Positions 1 through 7,900 of a DNA stretch of 15,547 nucleotides are shown here, one piece after another. This DNA is from a bacterium. GTDB taxonomy: Bacteria; Bacillota; Clostridia; Lachnospirales; Lachnospiraceae. The stretch lies in assembly GCA_004562765.1 (NCBI GenBank), contig SFRL01000065.1, positions 1 through 15,547 on the forward strand, read 5' to 3'. The position numbers and the translations under genes are program-made. Each line of letters begins with the position of its first letter. Position 1 is the first letter of the stretch. A model generated the notes under the pieces. That model searched no databases. It saw nothing but the letters and a program-made list of their open reading frames with translations, and was not told the DNA's origin.

Positions 1-216
1 GCTTTTAACATGTTTATAAATAGATGACAGTTTTATAGATTTTTCTAATAACATTGAGCTAGCAATTAATGTAAGTATTGCAATTATATACCCTAATAAT
101 TCATTGGTATTACGATTTTTATATGAAAAAAACAAACAAATACCAGTGATTGACGCAACAATTATTGTCAAGTTCTCCAATAAAAATATTATAAATTTTT
201 TCATTTTACTGTTCAT
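1..216 (-). CDS. Small two-helix membrane protein, C-terminus beyond the window
   Basis: The reading frame stays open from an ATG at 216-214 to the left edge, giving 72 residues with no stop. An AGAGGTG ribosome binding site lies 6 bases before the ATG. Two hydrophobic stretches are visible, at about residues 8-29 (FIIFLLENLTIIVASITGIC) and 43-57 (LGYIIAILTLIASSM), separated by a short polar loop (SYKNRNTNE). A charged segment with the pattern LLEKSIKLSSIYK follows. This layout, a short membrane hairpin leading into a charged stretch, occurs in many unrelated small membrane and effector proteins, so no family is assigned. The gene starts 17 bases after the methyltransferase stop and is probably co-transcribed with it. 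It shares the strong AT bias of its neighbour. The C-terminal part, which would decide its function, is outside the window. Confidence 0.7.
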   Translation of the reverse strand, partial: MNSKMKKFIIFLLENLTIIVASITGICLFFSYKNRNTNELLGYIIAILTLIASSMLLEKSIKLSSIYKHVKS

Positions 217-233
217 AAAGACACCTCTATAGT

Positions 234-1007
234 TCATTTTTTGCTTAAAATCAAGTGACAAAACTGGACTGTAAAAAACAAATTTTCATCAGTAATTCTT
301 ATTTTTAGATTTTTAATCACGTTATCATTTAATGATCTCTTTGAAGCCTCTAGTAGCTCTTTATAAGAAAAAATATCATTGGTTCTTCTTTTATAAAAAC
401 TTCGTATATCTTCCTCATAATCAACAATTTCTAACTTATTTATACACATTCCATTTTTAGTAAATAAATTCAAAAAATGATCTATCGTAAACGACCTCTT
501 TCTATTTTTTGATATTTTTTTAATAAACTCTTCATGCCATCTATCTGAATCTATATCTGGGACAACAAACTGACCAACATATAACAAACCACTATCTTTA
601 AGTTTTTCTTTTAACATTACTATGACTTTATCCACATCATCTACATAATGAAATATTTGTCGTGCTAATATGGTATCAAATACTTGCGAATTAATATTAC
701 AATATGACTCAATACTAGAATTGATTATTATCGCATGCGGAATCCTCTGTTTTGCTCGTTGTAACATATTCATGCTTGCATCAACTATTGTTATTGAGGA
801 TGCCGGAATTTTCTTTGTTAAATAATATGATAAAAAACCTGTTCCTCCCCCTGCATCCAAAACATCTCCTAAATTTTCTTTGTATGAAAAATATTTATAT
901 GGTATATAATTTATATTTTCATTCATAACCCATTTAGACTGATTATCAAAATATTTCGCTCTTATTTGGAAATCACTATAAGCTGGTGCACCTAACAAAT
1001 TATTCAT
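234..1007 (-). CDS. Class I SAM-dependent methyltransferase
   Basis: This 257-residue protein has the class I methyltransferase fold signature. Motif I is VLDAGGGTGFLSYYL at about residues 49-63 and forms the SAM-binding glycine loop. An acidic residue ends the second strand (TIVDAS, D76), and a motif IV-like segment DTILARQIFHYVDDVDK lies at 111-127. The length and order match the UbiE/Methyltransf_11 type that modifies small molecules, but the C-terminal half gives no clue to the substrate. The ATG at 1007-1005 is preceded by a GGGAG ribosome binding site about 10 bases away. The membrane protein gene at 216-1 follows directly, and a disrupted small gene lies immediately upstream and overlaps the start by 8 bases. 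The coding sequence is very AT-rich compared with the operon at 3236-14393. The methyltransferase call is secure; the substrate is unknown. Confidence 0.88.
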   Translation of the reverse strand: MNNLLGAPAYSDFQIRAKYFDNQSKWVMNENINYIPYKYFSYKENLGDVLDAGGGTGFLSYYLTKKIPASSITIVDASMNMLQRAKQRIPHAIIINSSIESYCNINSQVFDTILARQIFHYVDDVDKVIVMLKEKLKDSGLLYVGQFVVPDIDSDRWHEEFIKKISKNRKRSFTIDHFLNLFTKNGMCINKLEIVDYEEDIRSFYKRRTNDIFSYKELLEASKRSLNDNVIKNLKIRITDENLFFTVQFCHLILSKK

Positions 1008-1308
1008 AATGCTTCACTCCCTTCATAAATTCTGTAATTTTCAGCATTTTGTCCCAAGGCATACCACTAATATTCCGCTTCAGAGTTCTATTTTCTCTTT
1101 TTAAACACATTTGAAAAAAGCCCACCAACTCCTCCTATTACGGCTCCGACTGCCCTGCCAACAGCAACACCAATAAGTGGAACATATTGCCCTATTTCTT
1201 TTCCAAGTCCCGCTCCAACTTTTGCACTTTGTCAATGATGTATTTTGTGTTAATACAAATAGCGTATTGTTTAATCTCACTAAAATTATCCATAAAACTT
1301 CTTTCCAT
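1000..1308 (-). pseudogene. Frameshifted small gene with a glycine-zipper segment
   Basis: The ATG at 1308-1306 follows a strong GAGGAGG ribosome binding site and opens a 38-residue frame (start MERSFMDNFSEIKQYAIC) that stops at 1192. A second frame, open from 1231 to a stop at 1088-1090, reads VGAGLGKEIG, then VPLIGVAVGRAVGAVIGGVG and ends FSNVFKKRK: small residues at regular spacing, typical of a glycine-zipper membrane helix, with a basic end. A third frame continues over the KKRK end and runs through MPWDKMLKITEFMKGVKHYE to a TAA at 1000-1002, overlapping the methyltransferase start. Single-base changes near 1222 and in the A-run near 1100 would join all three into one protein of roughly 105 residues. 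I read this as a decayed gene. Three separate small peptides are the alternative. No family recognised. Confidence 0.45.
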
Positions 1309-1665
1309 AACTATTTTCCTCCTCGTTTGTATTTTTCTTATCCTCATAAACTCTTTCCTACCAAAAAACAATATCCTATTGGCATCGTCAACCATTCCTG
1401 TATAACGAAAGCAAGGGCAGATGCCGCAAAATCGGCTCTACCCTTTCAGTGACTACGCATATACCCTGTCAGATTTCTGAGTTCACGCAAAACTTTAAGA
1501 AGTCTTTGCCAGCTGCATACTAGTTCCAAAATCAAATGTTTTTATTTATTATATTACATACTTCCTTTCGCGGCAATTTAACCAAACTGCACTAATTCAT
1601 GAATTATTATGCACCTATGATCACTCTGCAGTCCCAGCAACACATATTATCCATCTTTCAATACT
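1309..1665. other. Stretch without a supported gene
   Basis: No convincing coding frame was found on either strand. On the minus strand, upstream of the small gene at 1308, there is a possible weak promoter (TTGCGG, 18 bases, TTATAC) around 1397-1430, too poor to list separately. A short frame reading KVLRELRNLTGYMRSH around 1450-1500 is interrupted by stops and may be more mobile-element debris. The part near 1530-1600 is AT-rich and has no clear structure. Confidence 0.4.
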
Positions 1666-1866
1666 TGTTAATTCTTTTTAGCAACAAGACAGAAACTTCA
1701 TTAGACGCATCTTCAGGAATGGTCTGCCCGCTTCACCGATCAGAAAGCCAGTTGCAAGACCGTCAAATAATGGGTGTGAGCAGAACCACTTTTTCGGCTT
1801 CTACATTGTCTGCGGGCATACATATCTGCGCTTTGAAATTGATTCCCTGGTCGCTATTATCGAACG
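1666..1866 (+). pseudogene. IS66-family remnant: tnpA start fused to tnpB start by an internal deletion
   Basis: From about 1690 the sequence closely follows the intact IS66 tnpA at the right end of the window, sharing CTTCAGGAATGG, TTCACCGATCAGAAAGCCAG and GAGCAGAACCACTTTT. At about 1794 it jumps to the start of tnpB, sharing TACATTGTCTGCGG, ATTGATTCCCT and GCTATTATCGAACG, where similarity stops at 1866. Compared with the copy at 14942-15424, 295 bases are missing, and the two ends of the missing part share ACTTT (15051-15055 and 15346-15350). The result cannot encode either protein: small indels and substitutions add to the large deletion. A 97-residue open frame crossing it (1599-1892) is therefore a by-product, not a gene. 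Weak similarity may extend left to about 1666 (TTAATTCTTTTTA against TTACTTTTTTAGG). Confidence 0.82.
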
Positions 1867-1906
1867 TTCACAGAATTTTCACCTGCACCTGACACCTCTT
1901 AACTTT

Positions 1907-2452
1907 CTAGGGAAAAGTACTTGACAAAAACACCTTTCTATAGCTGGTCTCGTCAATGCCGATATTCACAAGACCGTCCAGCCGTCTGGAACGTTCCGGC
2001 TCAATGTCATTCAATGTGCGGTGGACACACCTGCCGACCGTTTCCCAGTCGATGCGCATGTACTCAGACACAACGCTTCTGGGGAGATAAGTCGCAAGCC
2101 AGCCGACAGTGAGATCAAAGTCTTTTGTAAAGCCGCTGCCCGGGTATGCCCATGGAACATCAGCAGCAAGGACGCCATGGACGGGGCACTCGATGCGGTG
2201 TGTATGACACTCCACCTCAACAAGCGTCCCTCCCCAGCCAAGTCCTCTCCATATACGGGGAGTACTGCTCTGGGAATCATAATGCTTACAAGGCTTATGA
2301 CAGAATGGGCAGTCATTTTCGTGCCACTTATTGGGGCGAGCTTTAATCCGGATATGGTTCACTCCGTCTGCATCGGTATAAAAATCGCTGCCAGTTACAA
2401 CGGCGGTCTTGACATTGAGTAATTTTTTGCATAATGTATTAGCTGAAGCCAT
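1907..2452 (-). pseudogene. ISL3-family transposase, C-terminally truncated
   Basis: The 181-residue frame has the N-terminal features of ISL3 transposases: a zinc-binding region with C48-P-F-C51 and C82...C89-x-x-H92, a helix-turn-helix region at about 115-150 (VGWLATYLPRSVVSEYMRID), and the start of the DDE catalytic domain with its first acidic residue, D167, in VNIGIDETSYRK. Family members run to roughly 400-550 residues. Here the homology ends just after that motif, at about 1935, and a short unrelated tail (VFLSSTFP) leads to a stop, so the other catalytic residues are gone and the protein is inactive. The ATG at 2452 has an AAAGGAG ribosome binding site 10 bases upstream, inside an inverted repeat. 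The right neighbour is a severed IS630 gene, and the left neighbour is the IS66 remnant. Confidence 0.85.
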
Positions 2453-2454
2453 CT

Positions 2455-2510
2455 GTGGGTAACTCCTTTGTATTTTGTTTAGACGCTAATGCAATAAAGG
2501 AGCTACCCAC
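2455..2510 (-). repeat. ISL3 end: inverted repeat forming a hairpin over the transposase RBS
   Basis: Positions 2455-2469 (GTGGGTAACTCCTTT) and 2496-2510 are inverted copies, with one difference that becomes a G-U pair in RNA. In a minus-strand transcript the outer arm GUGGGUAGCUCCUUU pairs with AAAGGAGUUACCCAC, which contains the transposase ribosome binding site, around a loop of about 26 bases. The outer arm is probably the terminal inverted repeat of the element, because similarity to IS630 begins immediately outside it. Such hairpins in other insertion sequences block translation from transcripts that enter from outside; that role here is inferred. Confidence 0.6.
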
Positions 2511-2977
2511 TATCATGCCAGAAGCCTCTTAAAATCAAGTATTACTGCGAGAAGCGTGATCCTAATTTTGAGAGCAAAATGCATGATGTGCTTGTTGTAT
2601 ATAAACAAGTCAGTATGCAGTTTGATGAAAACGGTAAAATAATAATACCAACTGATGAACCGATGGTTCATACTATATCCTGTGATGAAAAACCTGGGAT
2701 TCAGGCAATTGCGACTACAGGATCTGACCTGCGTCCAACGAAGGAAAATGGCTGTGTTATGCGAGATGCAGAGTACAAACGTCTCGGAACATTGTCCTTG
2801 CTTGCTAGGATTGATCTTCTTACAGGAAAAGCTATTCCCATTGTAAGCGAGACACACAAAAGTTCAGATTTTATCAATCTGCTTAAAAAGTTGAATGAAA
2901 AATACCCAGAGGGTGATATCAGTGTAGTTGAAGCACAAGAAGCAGGTGTAAAATCCAACGATGATTGTTTTAGTTAA
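2511..2977 (+). pseudogene. IS630-family transposase core fragment, both ends lost
   Basis: An in-frame stretch beginning KPLKIKYYCEKRDPNFESKM (from 2522) and passing through VLVVYKQV, HTISCDEKPGIQAIATTG, RDAEYKRLGTLSLLARIDLL and SSDFINLLKKLNEKYPEGD matches, from memory, the central part of IS630-family DDE transposases. CDEKPG contains the first catalytic Asp. Homology stops after YPEGD at about 2921, where the family would continue into its DNHSAH catalytic segment; instead an unrelated tail runs to a stop at 2975-2977. On the left it begins directly beside the ISL3 end at 2510, with no start codon of its own; the first in-frame ATG (2579) is internal. Only about 130 of roughly 340 residues remain, so it is a dead fragment, probably cut by the ISL3 insertion on one side and a deletion on the other. 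Confidence 0.82.
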
Positions 2978-2992
2978 TTATTATTCGGTGTA

Positions 2993-3223
2993 CTAGAATA
3001 GATCATATTCACCCAATACATTATGAAAAAAAATCTGACCAATTTTCATGCCAGGGCAAATTCTAACTTTTTTAACATATGTTAATTGCAAAGTCCAATA
3101 ACCACAAAATCCTATATCTCCAAATCCTGAAGTAATATGCACTGTAATCCCAAGTCTTCCAACAGATGAACAACCTAATATCATTGGTACTAACCCTTGT
3201 GTTTCCATATAAATATCTTTCTC
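2993..3223 (-). pseudogene. dcd (fragment): dCTP deaminase/dUTPase-like C-terminal fragment
   Basis: The translation contains a recognisable dCTP deaminase core: MILGCSSVGRLGITVHITSG, then GFGDIGFCGYWTLQL, then ICPGMKIGQIFF, and it ends LGEYDLF. The family signatures are GRSSxGRxG, a GFxGxxTLEL strand and PGMxIGQ. Two key positions differ: the Arg of GRSS is Cys (codon at 3170-3172), and the Glu of TLEL, the catalytic base of the deaminase reaction, is Gln (codon at 3086-3088). The N-terminal half is missing: in frame, similarity begins right after a TAA at 3224-3226, only 12 bases past the stop of the Hint gene. The C-terminal tail expected after EYDL is also absent. An ATG at 3208 would give a 71-residue product, but it lacks a good ribosome binding site. 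A fossil from a phage or nucleotide-metabolism locus is the simplest reading. Confidence 0.68.
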
Positions 3224-3235
3224 TTACAATTGTCC

Positions 3236-4903
3236 TCATTCTTTCACCGCTTTCGAAAATTCTGCCTTCAGTCTTTCGCATTCCTCCTGCACGGCCGGAT
3301 CCGGCTTCCTGTTATCCAGCTCATACGCGTGGTGCATGGCTTCGTGCTGCATTTCCTGATCACCTACAACATAACCATCAGCAATCATGTTATGGTTATT
3401 TTCCAGAACCAGATTGTATACAATATCGCCATAATAAGTTTGAAACCGGAACTTCATTCTGTGGTATTCCCCATCTTCACGCAGAACCTCATCTGTTTCC
3501 ATGAGCTGCTCTGCGGTCTTTACTCCATCCCTCGTCAGGAACGGATGTGTACCAGTCGTGCGGATTTTACTTCCATCCTCAGACTGAACTGTCCAAAGCA
3601 TGTTTTCCTTTCCACGCATGACATCCCGAACTAAAACAGGATTCCAGTTTTCATCCATCACCCAGTCTCCTGCATGGATCTCACAGATTCTACGTTCCAA
3701 TCCATCTGCCATGCGTACCCTTGTATCTGCTGCCAGACAACCCCAATTTAGCTTGATTCTCGAAACCTTCTTGATATATTCGATCTCCTGCCTTGCCTTT
3801 GCCTGACTGGTAATGTTGACCGTGTAATCATCGGCATCCTCACATTGAAATGTAATCCATACATCCAGATCGCACAATTCCCGTCCGGCAAGTTTTCCGC
3901 CCGGGATTTCTGTCTTCCAGCAAGTGGGAAATGCAAACCTTACTCCCTGCTCGGTCTTCTCAAAATTTTTTTCCGAAATAGCAGCGTTATAAATTGCGCC
4001 TCCATACGGGGTATCCATGGAAATATCCGTCTGCACCATCTTTTGATACACAGCGCCATCTAAAAAAATTTCTCCTCGAATGTCCAGATAGATCGTCTGT
4101 TTTCCATCTGTCAGACCATAGGGATAAACATAATCCACACGCTCGCCCCATTCCGGTGATCTCGCATAGCACACATTGACTACTTCCTCAGCATTAACCT
4201 CACCTCCGAACCAGCCCCTCAATACGTTCTGAGCCTCAAATGCCTGCGCATTCTCTTGAATTGGCTCGGGAAGCGGTCCCGGATTTGTGCGGGGATGAGA
4301 CACATCCACATTACTGATCAGGCTTTTGACCGCAATTGACTGAGTAAACTGCAACGCTGCCGAACACAGGGTATCCTCGGTATCCTGCCATGTTACATGA
4401 AGCACTGCAGTCAGGTCCTTTCCTGCAAATGCGGCAGGATCTCGCACGATCTCCAGTTTTTCCCTATTCACATTATGAAAAAACGCACTATCGCTCGCGA
4501 TACGGGTATCCCCATCGTACAAACCCATAGTAATATAAAGTCTCTCAGCAGTCCGTTCCAGTGTAGCTGCCCCTGAACCAAACAATTCTTCCTTTGACTG
4601 TCCCAGTTCATAAATATAGATCAGATCCTGAAGACCCGGTTCTCTTTCCAGCATACGCTTCGGCGGCTGTTCCCTGTGCACACGCCTTGTATTCTCCATC
4701 AGACGATACAGCATCGGATAGTTTTTCTCCAGATGTTCTCTCCCTCCATACTGATGCATCAGGCACTCATAATGACTGTCGTCCGCAAAATTCAACATAT
4801 AGGCCCTTCGCAAAGCCGGTTCTGCTCCTGTCTCCTTGTGCATGCCCTCATCTGCATGTCCCTGCGCGATCCTTTTGATCGCATCAAAATATACTTCTCT
4901 CAT
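3236..4903 (-). CDS. Hint-domain (hedgehog/intein-type) protein, 555 residues
   Basis: Residues 1-388 match no family I recognise and look like mixed alpha/beta; there is no signal peptide or membrane helix. Residues 389-515 form a Hint domain: Cys389 in GCLAADTRVRMADG is the nucleophile of block A, TTGTHPFLT (449-457) is block B with its Thr-x-x-His, and VYNLVLENNHNMIADGYVVG (495-514) is the block F region. The His-Asn pair that would end an intein is absent (VVGD instead), so protein splicing is not expected, while Cys-driven cleavage after Gly388 remains possible. A 40-residue tail follows and contains HEAMH (520-524). The ATG at 4903 has an AAAGGAG site. The gene lies 27 bases after the 2644-residue gene and is the last of the operon. 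Hint domains occur in secreted toxins and other self-processing proteins; which applies here is not known. Confidence 0.82.
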   Translation of the reverse strand: MREVYFDAIKRIAQGHADEGMHKETGAEPALRRAYMLNFADDSHYECLMHQYGGREHLEKNYPMLYRLMENTRRVHREQPPKRMLEREPGLQDLIYIYELGQSKEELFGSGAATLERTAERLYITMGLYDGDTRIASDSAFFHNVNREKLEIVRDPAAFAGKDLTAVLHVTWQDTEDTLCSAALQFTQSIAVKSLISNVDVSHPRTNPGPLPEPIQENAQAFEAQNVLRGWFGGEVNAEEVVNVCYARSPEWGERVDYVYPYGLTDGKQTIYLDIRGEIFLDGAVYQKMVQTDISMDTPYGGAIYNAAISEKNFEKTEQGVRFAFPTCWKTEIPGGKLAGRELCDLDVWITFQCEDADDYTVNITSQAKARQEIEYIKKVSRIKLNWGCLAADTRVRMADGLERRICEIHAGDWVMDENWNPVLVRDVMRGKENMLWTVQSEDGSKIRTTGTHPFLTRDGVKTAEQLMETDEVLREDGEYHRMKFRFQTYYGDIVYNLVLENNHNMIADGYVVGDQEMQHEAMHHAYELDNRKPDPAVQEECERLKAEFSKAVKE

Positions 4904-4930
4904 CCATTTCTCCTTTCCGCTGTGTCTCAG

Positions 4931-7900
4931 CTAAAACCATATTTCCGGTGACCACCGGTCAAAGCTCCGGTTCCGTTTGATATTCTCTGTTTCCTCCTGT
5001 GCCTGCTCTCTGACCAAAGACAGCGCGTATGCCTGTTGTTTCGTCTGCTGCCCGCCCAGCACCAATTTGAGACAGATTATGTTACCATATGCCGGAGGCT
5101 TCTCATTGTCAAAACAGTATTTGCTGCCGTTCTGTTTCATCTGGTACCAGTCCAGTGTTCCATAACGACATTCTACAACAATGTCCACAGCCTGACCACT
5201 CTCTATACACTGCCAGCTTTCTCCCGATTCTTTCCTCACGAAGCCAAATCGGTACTCAGGCATTTCCCTGTGAATTCGGTCCTGCAGATCTCCCAGTGCT
5301 TTTACATACGACTCCATGGCAGGAATCAGGGTCAGGATTCCTGCCGGGGTTGTCTTATCCGCAATGCTGCGGCTCACGCCTGCATAGGCATACATCGCGC
5401 AGACAGCTTCATTTTGTTCCGGTACACTGTCCATTTGCCCGGACGCACGCAAATAAACCGCATCCTCTGCCAACGGACAGACGGCAAATATCAGCGCACA
5501 ACCGTTTCCCAATTCCTCCCGTCTCAGATACACGGGCGTTTGCGGCACGCTAAAGGATGGAAGCCGCACACCGGAAACACCGGGAAATGGTAACCGAAAC
5601 CGCGACGTTGCATCTTTTTCCGGCAAATAGCTCTGCTCCTGTTTTTCATCCCGGACACTGTCCAGTTCCACTACCAGTTCCTGCGCATGCACGATTTCTT
5701 GTGCCGGTACACCTCCAACTGCCGCGATCTGCTTTGCATCCGCCGCAAGCTTCAACGGATAATCTGTACACCCACTTATCTGTCCTTCAAAATATCGTCC
5801 CGGAGTCTCATTTAAAAACACGGACGTTCCCCTGAAACAAATAAACAGCACCTTTTGTATCTCTTTATCCACCTCCTTTTTCAAAAGCTGCTCTACATAC
5901 TCCTGAACGGTTGTCAGAACATCCGACGTATATCCCTTACCCTCAAAGAGCGGGCGAATCCTTCCTGCCATAACCTTTGCTGCCCGGGTTCTCAGATGAT
6001 AGACACGATCCAGCATCGGCACGAGCGTCTGATCCCTCACAAGCTGCTCTAAGGCATTGGGCGAGGTCAGATAAGAGAGATCCTCCTCAAATAGCGAAAA
6101 GACCTCCTGCAGATCAAATGCCGTCAGCTGCAGCTGTGTTTTTCCATCCGTAAAGCCTCCGGTCACCACCGGAAGACGCTGCCATGCGTAAAACCTGCCT
6201 TGCTCCAGCGTTATGATCGGCTGTTTGTCTGCTGCCAACAGCCAGGCATCCGTATCTCCCAGAAACGGACATGAGTTCTCTGGGGGGGGTGCTCCGGCAC
6301 TCCTGTATACCAGCTCACTTCGCACCATAGACGCCTCCTTTGGCGCATCCGGGTCTACATAGATGTTCTTTCGGAAAATGTACAACCATGTCCTCATATC
6401 CATCCACTCCGCGCCGTTCTCCGGCTCCCGGATATCCGCCGTATATACAAGTTGCGCACTCTGCCCCGGATCCTGTAGACACTTCTGTAAGAAATCCACA
6501 AGCTGATCCTTGTCAAGTAAAATTGTCTCCGCCAAAAGTCCGCTATACAAGCGCAGACTCACATCCTTTTGCAAAAGTTGACCTCGCGCCTGCTGCCATA
6601 ATCCGGTATCCTCCGGAGCATTTCCATCATAATCGAAACAGATATAAAGCTTCCTGCTGCCATTTTCTTTCCCCACTCCATAACAGACAGATATGTTCGG
6701 GTAATTATGTACCGCAATGATCCGATCCGTGTACTTTGGCACGATACGCAATTCCTTCCCTGAGACCATCCGGTTTCCAAAAATATCGATCCAGAGCAGC
6801 CGGAAAATAAGTGGCCGCCGTTCCGTCACAAAGTGATAAACTTCTGCGTCCCTCCCTTCCAAGGCTCTGGCATAGGACACGGCCATGCGATAGACCGTAT
6901 CTTGTTTGTCGTTTCCTTCCCCAATAAACGGGAGCGTTTCATGACTTACCGCATGCGTCACTGTGTCTTCAATCTCCAACGCCATATTCTGATACTGCAT
7001 TGCCAACAGCTTCTCCTGCTCTGTCAAACTGTCTGCATTCACAGTCACCACAACCCCCGCGGCTCCCTGTGGCAGCATAATACGCACCGCCTTCTGCTCT
7101 CCCTGCAAGGTAAGTTCGGAGGCATCCAATCGATCCACGATACAGTTAAAATATTTCTGATACCCTTGGTCTGCACATATGTGAAATGCAAAATAAATCT
7201 CCTGCTGCTCTACATTTCGCAAAGGGCATAGCTTTGGAAAACTAAAGTAATTTTGACCATCTTCCATTCCGGCATCCGCAAGCATGCGCGCAAAGCGTTC
7301 CCGCTCTGCCAGACTGCTGTATGTCATGACGGACTCTCTACTCGCGATGCGGTTAGCAAGCTGTATACAGTCTCCCTCTCTATACCATGTGAACTGCGTA
7401 TCTTGCGCTTCAGACAAATATAAGATCCGAATGTCGTCGATGACTGCTGACCGATCAAGAGCCTCCCGCAGCAGCGAAAAATTACTACCGCCCAACATAC
7501 GGAACAAGGATGTTGCCCTCCTGCATTTTTGCAGAGTCACAGGTATCAGTATTCCGAATGTCAACGTCTCACTCTGCGTTTCTTCTGCCTTGCGGTAAAC
7601 AACATGCTCCACCAGGTTTCTTCCTGTCTCATAATAAGAAAAATTCTCTCCCTTTACCTTGAGAATGCGCTCCGCACACACCTGATTTGCATCCACCTGC
7701 TCGCAACATTTCATCCATTCCGGTTCTTTTACAAAAATCTCTGGTGAAAAAGTATTCGCCGGAAATTGCATGCGCATCTGTTGAACGGGAACCGTCAGAG
7801 AAATTTTCTCAACATTCTCTGCCAGCGTTAACCAGTCCGAATGCTCCGGCATGAGTCGAAGCTCATAACAGTAATCGGAAACACTTTCCCAGTCGGGCAT

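Noticed and set aside
1210..1235. Programmed -1 frameshift in the small gene
   Set aside because: The overlap has no X-XXY-YYZ slippery heptamer, so an indel is more likely.
1177..1452. Overlapping plus-strand open frames of 91 and 72 codons
   Set aside because: They lie opposite the small disrupted gene, have no convincing ribosome binding site and show no protein-like pattern.
1599..1892. 97-codon plus-strand frame taken as a gene
   Set aside because: Most of it is the IS66 remnant read across a deletion and in shifted frames, so it is a by-product.
2021..2422. Plus-strand frame of 133 codons
   Set aside because: It is antisense to the ISL3 transposase, whose zinc and DDE motifs are clear on the other strand.
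3166..3634. Plus-strand frames of 112 and 145 codons near the Hint gene end
   Set aside because: They are antisense to the Hint gene and show no domain or start signal.
3236..3739. True intein with protein splicing
   Set aside because: The terminal His-Asn and a following Cys, Ser or Thr extein start are missing, and no interrupted host protein is recognisable.
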